A DNA stretch of 64,000 bases, from contig CAXSBC010000008.1 of NCBI GenBank assembly GCA_964236105.1, positions 1-64,000 of the forward strand. Reading direction: 5' to 3'. Made by a program: the position numbers and the translations under genes. The stretch's first letter is position 1, and the number at the start of each line of letters is the position of its first letter. The notes beneath the pieces were generated by a model. It did not search any database. It had not been told where the DNA came from and worked only from the letters and a program-made list of their open reading frames with translations. This stretch comes from Lichenicola sp964236105 (GTDB lineage: Bacteria; Pseudomonadota; Alphaproteobacteria; Acetobacterales; Acetobacteraceae). Of this stretch, positions 27,017 to 36,189 are shown one piece after another.

Positions 27017-27623
27017 CTGGAGCATTGTCGATCAAGTGGAGCGGTATCCGGTGGCGGCGAGGACGTTCTGCGCTCGCGGTTGCTGAACTGCGGCAGCATG
27101 AGAAGCCGCCGTCCAGAGGTTGTCGACGGTTCGCGAAGCGGTAGCGCGCAGCATCGACTTCAGCTTGGAGAACGCCATCTCGATCGGGTCGAGATCGGGC
27201 GAGCAGCGCGGCAGGCAGCGCAGTTCCGCGCCCTGCGGCCTCGATGGCATGGCGGACACCGGCGACTTTGTGCGTTGGCAGGCTGTCCATGATGACAACG
27301 TCGCCGGGAGAAAGGTCTGGGACCAGGACCTGCTCGACGGAAGCCAGGAACGCTTCGCGATCCATGGGGCCGTCGAGCAGCCTTGGCAGCGACACAACCC
27401 TGGCCTCGCGGCGTTCGTCCACGCTCGACACGCTGACCTTGAACCGGCCCGCCGCCTGATGGCACGACAGCCCTTCCGCAACTGCCGAACAGACACGCTG
27501 CCGTAGATCAATCGAGATCGGCTTGACCATTCAGGCTGGCCCCCAATCCAGCACAGATCTTGAATCAGATCAAAGCCAGCTCAAGAATCCCCTTCCGACT
27601 CGTTCAGGTCGAAACTGGCTCTA
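27017..27623 (-). mobile_element. Internally deleted IS630-family element
   Basis: The right end, reverse complemented, reads CTAGAGCCAGTTTCGACC and the left end CTGGAGCATTGTCGATCA, imperfect inverted repeats of the same type as the copy at 3380-4453. At about 600 bp it is little over half the usual length, because the middle of the transposase is missing. A TA is present at the right edge (27622-27623) and has drifted to TG at the left. It is probably immobile unless trans-mobilised. Confidence 0.65.
27032..27530 (-). pseudogene. IS630 transposase, internal deletion and frameshift
   Basis: Translation starts with MVKPISIDLRQRVCSAVAEG and LSCHQAAGRFKVSVSSV, the N-terminal HTH. It then jumps directly to VVSLPRLLDGPMDREAFLAS, so roughly 140 residues including the first catalytic Asp are gone. 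The second Asp is present in VVIMDSLPTHK. The final part, with the catalytic Glu (DLDPIEMAFSKLKSMLRATA), is in a different frame. The gene cannot give an active transposase. Confidence 0.8.
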
Positions 27624-28034
27624 GGCGACGATGGTGAAGGCGCTGGTGGCGACGACGGTGCCGTCGACCAACGTTTCGACGGTATAATGGCCAACCCCAA
27701 AGGGGGCTGCCGGTCTGGCGGCGCGCAGCGTGAACGGCGTCCTGGCGAAGTAGATGCGTCGCTCGTGTGAGTCCGAAACGAGCTGGCCGTCCCGGAACCA
27801 CTTCCACTCGCAGAGATGCATCCCGGCATCCTCGGTCGCATCCGGCCACGTGAAGTCGACGACCTGGATGATCCGGTCGTTCAGGTGGAACGTGTCGGCG
27901 TTGCCTCGTCGCCCTTGCGCATCCTGAACACCGCTCATCAGCGTCGGAGGCGAAGTGGTCAAGGTTGGGCTGCAAGCCACGCAGAACAGCGCCGGCACGG
28001 TCACGCCCAGCAGCAACATGCGCCGTATCATCAT
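27621..28034 (-). CDS. Putative lipoprotein (137 aa)
   Basis: The N-terminus MMIRRMLLLGVTVPALFCVA followed by C-S is a lipoprotein-type signal with cleavage before Cys21, although the -3 position is Cys rather than Leu. The mature part is an all-beta domain (IIQVVDFTWPDATEDAGMHL, CEWKWFRDGQLVSD, YTVETLVDGTVVATSAFTIV) of Ig-like character; no named family recognised. The TAG stop overlaps the TA at the edge of the IS630 remnant. Reconstructing the empty site from the other flank also gives TAG, so the gene probably ends here naturally. Confidence 0.6.
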   Translation of the reverse strand: MMIRRMLLLGVTVPALFCVACSPTLTTSPPTLMSGVQDAQGRRGNADTFHLNDRIIQVVDFTWPDATEDAGMHLCEWKWFRDGQLVSDSHERRIYFARTPFTLRAARPAAPFGVGHYTVETLVDGTVVATSAFTIVA

Positions 28035-28354
28035 GCGATCGACCTTGCAGGTTCTCCTGAAACCATCCTATGGGCGGCAGGCGGGAGCAAGACGAAAGTT
28101 GGCTGCAGTGGCGTTACTTAACGCTAAAGATCTAGTGATTCTCAACGCGCGATTACGTCGAGCCGGGCGGCCCGACGGCGTTTTGACCGGGGAAAGCAGA
28201 CCCACCGACCGGGGCGGCCCCAGCCGAGCCTGCCGCCATCCGCCGCGCCATCATCGACAGGTTGTTCGCCCACCTCATCCCGTACGTCCGATGCCCGCAT
28301 TGCAGGAAACGGTTCAGGCTGCCACCTGATCTGACAGTGCCCAGGTGGTGCTAT
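28035..28354. other. Intergenic stretch, no gene recognised
   Basis: On the plus strand a short frame with FAHLIPYVRCPHCRKRFRLP contains a CxxC pair but has no start, and its continuation overlaps the ATP-grasp gene on the other strand. Nothing else is supported. Confidence 0.35.
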
Positions 28355-29383
28355 CTAATCGGACGGTGGATAGCGGCCGATCAGGTGCTGCTGACGCAGC
28401 CAAGCGCGGGACAGGGCTGCGATGCCCATTGGCCGATGACCTTGGCGGCGCATGGCATCACCCAACCGGAACAGAAGCGCTGTCTTGGCGAAAACGCCTG
28501 CAAATGCGGTGATGACCGGAATGGCTGGGTCCCAGAACTGGATAGCTTCGGAGCCAGCTCCATTCACCTCGATGATGCTGAAGTGACCGCGTTGCAGCGC
28601 GGCCAAGCTCGTGAACCGCACATCGAAGCGGCCGAAATGGAAGCCGTCCATGCTGCGAGCGATGGCATCTATCCTGGCGACAAGCCTGGGGGTGGCGTGG
28701 GCTGAAGCATCCTCGTAGGTGGCGCCGACGCGCAGGGAGGCGATTGTCGTGATCGGCACGCACTCGCCCAAGGCTGGGCAACGGGCTAGGCGAGCGATAC
28801 TCAGGTTGCATGCATATCTGCGTAAGACAGGATCTGCATGCAGCAGTTCGGCTAAAGTGCTGATCGCGTCGCCGATGACGGATGGAGGGTGGCGCAGGGT
28901 GACGGAGAGCAGGCGACCGTGGCGGGCGCCTGGCCAACGCAGATAGAACAGGCCTGCCTCACCTGGGTCCGCCACGTAACGTTGCAGGATGAAGGCGGCA
29001 TCGGCGGGGAAGGCGGCGGCGTAGGCAGCCAGTCTGGCGTCGTCTTCCAGCAGGCGCACGCCGTAGCCGCACCAGCCGATGTCGGGCTTGGCGATCAGGG
29101 GATATGACAAGCCAGCAACGATGCGGCTGGTGGCGGAGTTGTCGCCCGGAAGCATGCGATGCCAGGCTGCTACGTAGGGCGTGAAGCGCTGCCCGATCAG
29201 GGCGAGGCAAGCAGCCTTGGATTCACCGGCCAAACCGCCCCCTTCGATGCCAGGGTTGGCGGCCGAGGGCAGCGTGAGGCTGCGCCACCGTATCCCCAGC
29301 CAGAACCAATGCAGGATCAGCGGGACACAGAGCAGCCATTTCGGTAGTTGTTCGATCCGAAACTTGGCAGGAGGCAATCGCAT
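28355..29383 (-). CDS. ATP-grasp protein, D-Ala-D-Ala-ligase-like (342 aa)
   Basis: The N-terminus (LPKWLLCVPLILHWFWLGIR, SLTLPSAANPGIEGGGLAGE) is the characteristic start of a membrane-associated ATP-grasp subfamily. The ATP-grasp core follows: YPLIAKPDIGWCGYGVRLL (lysine contacting ATP), AAFILQRYV, and the Mg-binding IIEVNGAGSEAIQFWDP near residue 285. Proteins of this fold join a carboxylate to an amine or thiol using ATP. The product of this subfamily is not established. There is no clear ribosome binding site, and the start may be slightly off. No obvious operon partner. Confidence 0.75.
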   Translation of the reverse strand: MRLPPAKFRIEQLPKWLLCVPLILHWFWLGIRWRSLTLPSAANPGIEGGGLAGESKAACLALIGQRFTPYVAAWHRMLPGDNSATSRIVAGLSYPLIAKPDIGWCGYGVRLLEDDARLAAYAAAFPADAAFILQRYVADPGEAGLFYLRWPGARHGRLLSVTLRHPPSVIGDAISTLAELLHADPVLRRYACNLSIARLARCPALGECVPITTIASLRVGATYEDASAHATPRLVARIDAIARSMDGFHFGRFDVRFTSLAALQRGHFSIIEVNGAGSEAIQFWDPAIPVITAFAGVFAKTALLFRLGDAMRRQGHRPMGIAALSRAWLRQQHLIGRYPPSD

Positions 29384-29687
29384 TCGGTCTAGAACGATTG
29401 CTGCGCGCAGGCGTTTCCTGGCGCAACGTCATCTGCTCCGCACGCGGGACGTCCGGTTCACCCCAGCCGCAGGCAGGCCGCGTGCCAGTGGATGATCCGC
29501 AAGGGCATCGCCGTCTGATACGCACGGCGACGCTCGATGGGCTGTTGCTGTTGCTGTTACATGCCGCGCTCCCGAATGAGGTAAGCGACCCGTGTTCCCG
29601 GTATCGGACACCCACCGTTCATTCGCGCCGCGGCGGCCTGCCTCGCATGCGGTCCGGCACCTGTCCGGACCGCTTCGCTGTCTTCGC
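29384..29687. other. Intergenic stretch, no gene recognised
   Basis: About 300 bases between the ATP-grasp and glycoamidase genes (both minus strand) with no supported feature. Confidence 0.4.
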
Positions 29688-31373
29688 CTAGTTCAGCAGT
29701 CCTGTCAGATCGCAGGTCGCGGTATCGCTAACACTGGACAGCACGCTGTTGGTCGCCGTCTCATGGTTGCTGATGCACCCGTTACGGGTGTTGCCGGACA
29801 GGTAGTCCGCCGTGCTGCTTCCGGTGTGCCCCGACACCGCGCCCGCCGCGGTGAACGAGAGCACATCGTTCGGCGCGACCGTTTCACGCATCGCACTGGC
29901 CACCACCGGAAGCCCATCCGCCAGAGACACCCGACCCGACTCCAATGCCTGGCGCACTGCGGTCGTCTGCGTCGCCGAACCGTCGGCTGCCTCGACATAA
30001 CGATAATGCAGGTCCAGCGGGTAGGACGAGGCATGAACCGCTACCGTGCTGTGGCCGGCCTGTCTGGTGGTGACGGTGGTCAGCGTGTTGGTCCGCTGCA
30101 CGATCGCCTGGTCGTCGATCAGATCGGTCACGTCAAAGGTCTGGTCGTTGGAGAACCTGCCCTTCTGCTCGATGGTCGTCGTTACCGGCCCGTGCGACGT
30201 CACGACATAGCCGCTGATGGCATAGTCATGGACCACGGTCGTGTTGATCGCGCCGGTCGACTCGCCGTTGTTGGTGACGATGCTGTTGCTCACAGCAGGC
30301 GTTGCCGTCGCCAGCGTGTTCCGGGTCACTGCACCACGCAGTTGGCTCGCATGATGGTCGAGCGTCAGGTACAATGTGCCGGTGACCGAGAAATGCTGGT
30401 TCGCTCCCGTCACCGCCAATGAAATTGTATGCGGTTTACCGTCATCGACCACGCCGGCAAACGGTGTCAGATCGACCTGTGTCGGTTTGAAGGCCAGCGT
30501 CTGGATACCCGGGATCGGCTGCCACAGATACGGATCGATCCCGCCGGTATAGATCCATGGATAGACCGGCGCCACGCCCGCGGCTATGCCATCGACCGAC
30601 ACCATTCCTTCGCGGAAAGACCCGCCGCCGCAGGTCTCGAGTGCGTTCGCGTAGGCATCTGGCACGCAGGTGTACCAGAACTCGTCATTCGCCTGGCTCT
30701 GCAACAGGACGTCGATCCGCGCCTTCTCCACGTTCGACGGCAGCACGCCGGTGCGCGACAGCATCTGGGTGCCGTCCGCCAGGTCGGTGGTACCCTGGGA
30801 TGGATCGTTGTTGAGCGGAATCACCAGATCCGGTGTCGCCGGCGCGGGATACTGCTTGGTTGCGGGATAGAAGAGCAGCGTCGAGCTTGCGGTGATGGTG
30901 CTGGTGTAGACGCTGCTCTGGTAGTTCGCGATCAGCACATGCCCGGCCTGGGCGCTCTCCAGCAAGGCTGTATCGTCAGTCAGGTCCCGTTCTACGTGCC
31001 AGGCGGGCGCGACCGTGGCCCGCGGCTCCGAGGTGGTGCCGAACAGCACGTTGACCCCGCCGATGAAGATCGAGGCTGTGCGGTCGAACTGCCGACCTGC
31101 ATTCACCGACACGTCCGTGCTGAGGATGATTTTTGCCCATGGGCCTGGACAAGCCGCCGGCGGCGTATAGCCGAAGGACATCGTATTGGCGCCGAACGTC
31201 GCGTTGCTGAACAGTGGAACGCTGCACGGCGTCTCGTCGGGATGTGAGGGAGCCGGCTCGATCGGAGCGGGATTGCTTGTGCCGATCGCTGCAGCGGCAC
31301 GAGCTGCGGGCATACCCGCAATCGTGGTGCCGAGCAAGAGTGAGGCAATCAGGCTGAAGTCACATCGAAACAT
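29688..31373 (-). CDS. Peptide-N4-asparagine amidase A-type glycoamidase (561 aa)
   Basis: The start at the ATG at 31373 is preceded by AGAGAG and gives a signal peptide (MFRCDFSLIASLLLGTTIAG, MPAARA). A GTG at 31382 is also in frame. The mature protein shows the PNGase A N-terminal hallmark: FGYTPPAACPGPWAKIILST, GRQFDRTASIFIGGVNVLFG and WHVERDLTDDTALL. Later stretches (IPLNNDPSQGTTDLADGTQM, AVTGANQHFSVTGTLYLTLD) fit the family. PNGase A releases N-glycans, including core alpha-1,3-fucosylated ones, from glycopeptides, and is best known from plants and fungi. An exported bacterial homologue would fit scavenging of plant or fungal glycoproteins. Family assignment is by motif recognition. Confidence 0.82.
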   Translation of the reverse strand: MFRCDFSLIASLLLGTTIAGMPAARAAAAIGTSNPAPIEPAPSHPDETPCSVPLFSNATFGANTMSFGYTPPAACPGPWAKIILSTDVSVNAGRQFDRTASIFIGGVNVLFGTTSEPRATVAPAWHVERDLTDDTALLESAQAGHVLIANYQSSVYTSTITASSTLLFYPATKQYPAPATPDLVIPLNNDPSQGTTDLADGTQMLSRTGVLPSNVEKARIDVLLQSQANDEFWYTCVPDAYANALETCGGGSFREGMVSVDGIAAGVAPVYPWIYTGGIDPYLWQPIPGIQTLAFKPTQVDLTPFAGVVDDGKPHTISLAVTGANQHFSVTGTLYLTLDHHASQLRGAVTRNTLATATPAVSNSIVTNNGESTGAINTTVVHDYAISGYVVTSHGPVTTTIEQKGRFSNDQTFDVTDLIDDQAIVQRTNTLTTVTTRQAGHSTVAVHASSYPLDLHYRYVEAADGSATQTTAVRQALESGRVSLADGLPVVASAMRETVAPNDVLSFTAAGAVSGHTGSSTADYLSGNTRNGCISNHETATNSVLSSVSDTATCDLTGLLN

Positions 31374-31572
31374 GGGATCCACTCTCTGTTACGGAGTCGC
31401 ACATGCATAAGACAGGCCAACGATCGGCAATGAAAGGCTCTGAGACACCGGCTCGGGGCACCTGCAACATACGGGATGATCCGGCTTGGCCACCGCGGCT
31501 GCGCGCTTCTGGTGCTGTAACAGGAAGATCAAGGTCTTGATGAAGTTGAGATGGAGCCGCTTGCATGGTAGA

Positions 31573-32396
31573 TCACCAATGATCGTTACTTGGTTGCACC
31601 AGGCCGATATCGGCGGCTCCTGCCAGTTGCTGCACGCCGAAGCGGTCGATCAGCCGCTCGACGCGAACCTCGATCGCCCGGCAGTCATTGTCGTCGCCGA
31701 AGCGGATCCGGCCGGCAAGGTGGAACTGCCGCATCGCTCTTGCGGGATCGCCAAGGTCGTCGGCGACCCTGCCAAGTGCGAGGTGCAGCTTCAGGCGCGC
31801 CTTCGCATGCAGATCAGGCCGGATCCGTCGCTCTGATCGTGCGGCAGCGTACGGGGTCGCAGACGCTGCCGGCGTGGTGAGGCGATGCCTGGTCACGTGC
31901 TCGTAGCAGGTCCACGCCGCATCTGCGTCGCCTGCCTCGGCCAGCACGGTGCCCAGCATATTGGTGGCTTTGGTCGCCCGAATGAACGGCGAGCAGCGCA
32001 TGCTCCGCAGCATCGTGACCGCTGGCATCAAACTGGAGCCTGGCCTTTGTCAGACGCCATAGAGCATTCGGCGGCCGTGTGGAGGCTGCCTGCCGGAGGG
32101 CCGCGAAGGTCGAGGTGCGGCGACCAGGCGCCTCGAACAGCACGCCTGACCTGAACGGCGCGTCGGCGCGCGACCAGTCGGGTTCCGCGGCGCTGGGCCA
32201 GGACTGCCGCCTAGACGGCTCCCGCCGTCGCCTTGAACCGGCTGCGCCTGAGGTGCAGACAGCCGATGTCGTGACGGAGTGCCGCTTCGCCCAAAGCCCG
32301 CTCCGCTGCCCGAAGAGCCCTCCGATGGCCCCGTCGAGCTGACCGTCCTCGACATGTTTGTGCGCCCGCATCGGCAATGACCGGATCATCCGACAT
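31573..32396 (-). pseudogene. TPR-repeat protein, frameshifted
   Basis: Coding-like segments are spread over several frames. MSDDPVIADAGA lies at the start, AHKHVEDGQLDGAIGGLFG in another frame, then SGVLFEAPGRRTSTFAALRQ A, and finally NMLGTVLAEAGDADAAWTCY followed by LKLHLALGRVADDLGDPARA and MRQFHLAGRIRF. These are tetratricopeptide-like helices, the last resembling the linker of TPR-sulfotransferase proteins. No sulfotransferase domain follows. At least two frameshifts separate the parts. Confidence 0.5.
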
Positions 32397-32568
32397 GGAA
32401 TGTTCATGAAAGCCGCCGCCGGCTGTCAGGAGGGCGTCAGCCAAGGCAGCTAGGACTGCGCCGCCGGTCGTGATGGACCAAGATCGGTCACCGGACCCGA
32501 CCTGCCGCAAGCACCAGCCCACGCGCCGCGGCAGTCGATGGAATTCGGTCAAGCCAGGGAGTTTCAGC

Positions 32569-35337
32569 TTGAAGACTTATGCCAACCGCTCGCTCGCAAG
32601 CGTGCTGGCCATGGTGCTGGCGGCACCAGGCTTCGCGATGGCCGCAGATACGGACACCCGCACCGTCGGGCCGCAATTGAACGGATCGGTGCTGGCGTCC
32701 GACAACCAGCTGCTGACGCCGGCCGGCATCACGGTGCAGCTCGGCTCCCCGGTGCGCGCCAAGGCGGTCGCAATCAACCCCAACGCTGCGACGCACTCGG
32801 CTGCGGTGCTGCTGATGAACGCCGCCCAGTCGGTCATCGTGTTCGACACCAGGACCGGTGCCGTGCTCCAGCGCTTCGTTCCGGTCACCGTCAACGGCAC
32901 GACCTACAAGAACGATCCGCGCGGCTCCTTTGCCGGCATCGCCTATACCCCCGACGGCCGGAAGCTGCTGTTCAGCCAGGACGACAGCAACGTGCAGGTG
33001 GCCGACGTGGACCTGCGCACCGGCAGGCTGACGCCGGGTTCGGTTGTCGCCATCCCGCCGCCGAACAATCCCAACCTCTACACGCCCGGCACCGCGGATC
33101 CGGGCGGCATCGCCCTGGTCGACAACACCGAAGGGCTGGTGGCGTTGAGCGCCAGCAACGCGCTCGGCGTCATCAACCTGACCAACGGCTCGCTGATCGC
33201 GCAGATCCCGGTCGGCAACGCGCCGAGCCATGTCATCGTCGCCGGCAACTATGCGTATGTTTCCAACGAGGGCGGCCGTCCGGCGACCTCGTCGGACTTC
33301 ACCACCCTGTCCGACGGCACGCCGATCGTCGCCGACCCGACAACGGGTGCCGCGACCACAGGCACGGTCTCGGTCATCAACGCCAGCGGCCAGGTCGCCG
33401 CCAGCATCGACGTCGGTCTGCGTCCGGTGGGCCTCGCCCAAGGAAACGGCTCCGTCTATGTGGCGAACGCCTACAGCGACACCATCTCGGTGATCGACAC
33501 GACGACCAACAAGGTCACGCGGACGATCCCGGTCGGCGTACCGCTGCCGAAGGGCGCGTTCGGCGCCGGCGTCGACGATGTCGCGGTGGTGGGCAACCGG
33601 CTCTATGTGACGCTGGGCCAGTCGAACGCCGTTGCCGTCGTCGACCTGACCAAGTCGGACAACGAGGCGGTGGTCGGCTACATCCCCACCCTCTATTTCC
33701 CGACCTCGATCGCCTATGACCCAACCAACGGCCGGCTGGTCGTGGCCAACGACAAGGGCACCGGCGCGCAGGGATCGATTGGCACGGCCCATGGGGTCGA
33801 GGCCTTCAACACCCACCAGGACACCGGCACCGTCAACCTGATCCCGATCCCGAGCAACAACCAGCTGATCGAGGATACCGCCAAGGTCGTCCGCAACAAC
33901 CACTGGCTGTCTGCCAACGCAAATCTTGGCGACGGCAACCCGAACGCCGCACCCGTCGCGATCCCCAAGCATATCGGCCAGCCGTCGCTGATCAAGCATG
34001 TCTGGTACATCATCAAGGAGAACCGCACTTACGATCAGATGCTGGGCGACGTGACGCAGGGTGCGGGCGACAACGCCATCGCGGTGTTCGCCGGCAACGT
34101 GCCGAACCAGCATGCCCTGATCCAGCGCTTTCCGCTGCTCGACAACTTCTACGCGCCGAGCCGCCAGTCTGCCGACGGCCATCCGTGGACGATCGAGGCC
34201 GGCTCGTTCTACTCCAACGACATCCAGTCGCCCGACTGGATCCGATCCTATCCGGGCGGCAACGACGACGATGCCCTGACCTTCACCCAGCAGGGCTATA
34301 TCTGGACGAATGCGGTCAAGAAAGGCCTGAACGTCAAGATCTTCGGCGAGTGGAGCGACGGCTCGGTGGTGGCGAACAACCCAGCCACCGGCAAGCCCTA
34401 CAGCTGGGCGGACTTCTACAACACATCGCTCTTCACCGAGAGCGGCGGCAAGGCCGGCAGCAACGTCGTGCCCGCGAACGCCGACTCCGAGAAGTCCCAG
34501 ATTCCGGCGGTCAACGCGCTGCTCGATCCGCATTATCCGTCCTTCAATCTCGGCATTCCCGACCAGTACCGGATGGACTATTACCTGCCGATCCTGGCCG
34601 CAGAGGACGCTGCCGATCAGGTTCCCGACCTGACGGTGATCTGGCTGCCCGATGACCACACCAACGGCACCACCACCGGCAATCCACTGCCCAACAACTA
34701 CGAGGCGGACAACGACCTGGCGCTTGGACGGCTGGTGGACGCCATCAGCCACAGCAAGGCCTGGCCAACCTCGGCAATCTTCGTCACCGAGGACGACGCA
34801 CAGGACGGTGTTGACCACGTCGATGGTCATCGCGAGCCGGTCTACGTGATCAGCCCGTATGCCGTCGCGCCGCAATCAGCAGGCGTCGGCAAGGTCATCA
34901 ACACGACCTATACGGTGGTGAACATGGAGCGGACGATCGAGAACATCCTCGGCGTGCAGCCCATGTCGCAGTTCGACCGCGTCGCGAGTCCGATGTTCGA
35001 TGCGTTTCAGGACACCCCTGATTACACCCCCTTCAACCATGTTCCGGCCAACACACCGTTGAACGTAGGCCCCGGCAATACGCCGATCGCCGGTACCGGG
35101 CCCGCCAACTACACCATGAACACCTACACGATGAGCCCACTCGAGAAGGCGTGGAACGTGGCCTCGAACCGCATCATGCGGCCGAACATGACCAAGGCCG
35201 ACATCGTGGACGAGAAGTTTCTCAACCACATGATCTGGTATTCGGCGACCAGCTGGCACCGCGCCTATCCGGGCGAGAAGTCGATGCTGTGGCCGAGCGC
35301 CTTCCACAACGTCGTCAAGGCGCACGACGACGACTGA
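32569..35337 (+). CDS. Secreted beta-propeller/phosphoesterase protein (922 aa)
   Basis: The start is taken as the TTG at 32569, because AGGGAG lies seven bases upstream and the product then has a proper signal peptide (KTYANRSLASVLAMVLAAPG, FAMA|AD); upstream in-frame ATGs (32470) lack this. Residues about 30-460 form a YVTN-type beta-propeller (NASGQVAASIDVGLRPVGLA, GSVYVANAYSDTISVIDTTT, NAVAVVDLTKSDNEAVVGY I). The C-terminal half (about 475-920) is a phosphoesterase/phospholipase C-like domain (PF04185 type) with HVWYIIKENRTYDQMLGDV, a SADGHPWTIE segment and IFVTEDDAQDGVDHVDGHRE for metal binding. It is probably a periplasmic or extracellular phosphatase or phosphodiesterase. The two-component genes just downstream may control it. 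Confidence 0.88.
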   Translation: MKTYANRSLASVLAMVLAAPGFAMAADTDTRTVGPQLNGSVLASDNQLLTPAGITVQLGSPVRAKAVAINPNAATHSAAVLLMNAAQSVIVFDTRTGAVLQRFVPVTVNGTTYKNDPRGSFAGIAYTPDGRKLLFSQDDSNVQVADVDLRTGRLTPGSVVAIPPPNNPNLYTPGTADPGGIALVDNTEGLVALSASNALGVINLTNGSLIAQIPVGNAPSHVIVAGNYAYVSNEGGRPATSSDFTTLSDGTPIVADPTTGAATTGTVSVINASGQVAASIDVGLRPVGLAQGNGSVYVANAYSDTISVIDTTTNKVTRTIPVGVPLPKGAFGAGVDDVAVVGNRLYVTLGQSNAVAVVDLTKSDNEAVVGYIPTLYFPTSIAYDPTNGRLVVANDKGTGAQGSIGTAHGVEAFNTHQDTGTVNLIPIPSNNQLIEDTAKVVRNNHWLSANANLGDGNPNAAPVAIPKHIGQPSLIKHVWYIIKENRTYDQMLGDVTQGAGDNAIAVFAGNVPNQHALIQRFPLLDNFYAPSRQSADGHPWTIEAGSFYSNDIQSPDWIRSYPGGNDDDALTFTQQGYIWTNAVKKGLNVKIFGEWSDGSVVANNPATGKPYSWADFYNTSLFTESGGKAGSNVVPANADSEKSQIPAVNALLDPHYPSFNLGIPDQYRMDYYLPILAAEDAADQVPDLTVIWLPDDHTNGTTTGNPLPNNYEADNDLALGRLVDAISHSKAWPTSAIFVTEDDAQDGVDHVDGHREPVYVISPYAVAPQSAGVGKVINTTYTVVNMERTIENILGVQPMSQFDRVASPMFDAFQDTPDYTPFNHVPANTPLNVGPGNTPIAGTGPANYTMNTYTMSPLEKAWNVASNRIMRPNMTKADIVDEKFLNHMIWYSATSWHRAYPGEKSMLWPSAFHNVVKAHDDD

Positions 35338-35396
35338 CGGGCTCGACGTGCATCTTCACAAAATCTTCTCCTAGCCGTGGGGTAAAGCGCCTAACC

Positions 35397-35425
35397 TTGC
35401 CCGTCAGGATCATCCTGACGGGCAA
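35397..35425. promoter_or_regulatory. Perfect 29-nt dyad upstream of response regulator
   Basis: TTGCCCGTCAGGAT and its exact reverse complement ATCCTGACGGGCAA are separated by one base. The dyad lies 60 nt after the phosphoesterase stop and 46 nt before the response-regulator ATG. No T-run follows, so it could be a factor-assisted terminator, an operator, or both. The inner sequence resembles the hairpin at 3269-3290. Confidence 0.6.
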
Positions 35426-35471
35426 CCGCTCGATCGTTCAGGACGCGATGTCGCGGAGATCGCGGGGCGAG

Positions 35472-36167
35472 ATGCGGGTTTTGCTGGTCGAAGATCATGT
35501 CGAACTGTGTGACATGCTGCAGGCGCATCTGCGTCAGGTGGGTTTCGCCGCCGACTCGGTCTGCTGTGGACAGGATGCGCTCGCGGCGGTGGCGACGCGG
35601 CCTTACGACGTCGTCATCCTCGATCTCGGCCTGCCCGATCTGGATGGCGTCGAGGTGCTGCGACGGTTGCGCACCGGGCCGGCAGCAAGCCTGCCAATCC
35701 TGGTGCTGACGGCGCGCGAGTCGATCGGGGACCGCATTCAGGGACTCGATGCCGGTGCCGACGACTACCTGATCAAGCCGTTCGACATGCTTGAGCTCGA
35801 TGCCAGGTTGCGATCGATCACCCGACGCACCGAGCGACGCTCGGACGTCGCCGCTGCACTGAGTTTCGGCGACCTGCGCTTCGATCCGCTGTCGCGTGAG
35901 GCAGTGGTCGGCGCCACGACGCTGGCATTGACCCGGCGCGAGGCCGCGCTGCTGGAGGAGCTTGTGCGCGGCGGCGGTCGCCTGCTGGTGCGCGACCTGC
36001 TCGAGGATCGCCTCTACGGATTTGCCGACGTGTTCACAGGCAACGCCCTGGAGGCGACAGTGTCACGGCTGCGGCGCCGGCTGGCGGCAACCGGCTCCAG
36101 GGTCGCGATCGAGACGGTGCGCGGCATTGGCTATCGGCTTGCGGTCTCGTTGCGACCCGTCACCTGA
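35472..36167 (+). CDS. OmpR/PhoB-family response regulator (231 aa)
   Basis: The receiver domain (1-120) has acidic residues at VEDH, phospho-acceptor Asp51 in VVILDLGLPDLDG, the LVLTARES switch and Lys102 in DDYLIKPFD. The C-terminal winged helix (about 130-225) has LSFGDLRFDPLSREAV, LTRREAALLEELV and VSRLRRRLAATGSRVAIETV followed by RGIGYRL, a PhoB/QseB-type DNA-binding domain. The start at 35472 fits the receiver; an ATG at 35448 is a possible alternative. The kinase gene follows after 22 nt, so they form a two-component pair. Confidence 0.93.
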   Translation: MRVLLVEDHVELCDMLQAHLRQVGFAADSVCCGQDALAAVATRPYDVVILDLGLPDLDGVEVLRRLRTGPAASLPILVLTARESIGDRIQGLDAGADDYLIKPFDMLELDARLRSITRRTERRSDVAAALSFGDLRFDPLSREAVVGATTLALTRREAALLEELVRGGGRLLVRDLLEDRLYGFADVFTGNALEATVSRLRRRLAATGSRVAIETVRGIGYRLAVSLRPVT

Positions 36168-36189
36168 TCCGCAGCGCAAACGGTCGGCG

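Noticed and set aside
32488..34875. 795-codon open frame on the minus strand
   Set aside because: Antisense to the propeller-phosphoesterase gene; Val/Asp/Arg-rich and without recognisable motifs.
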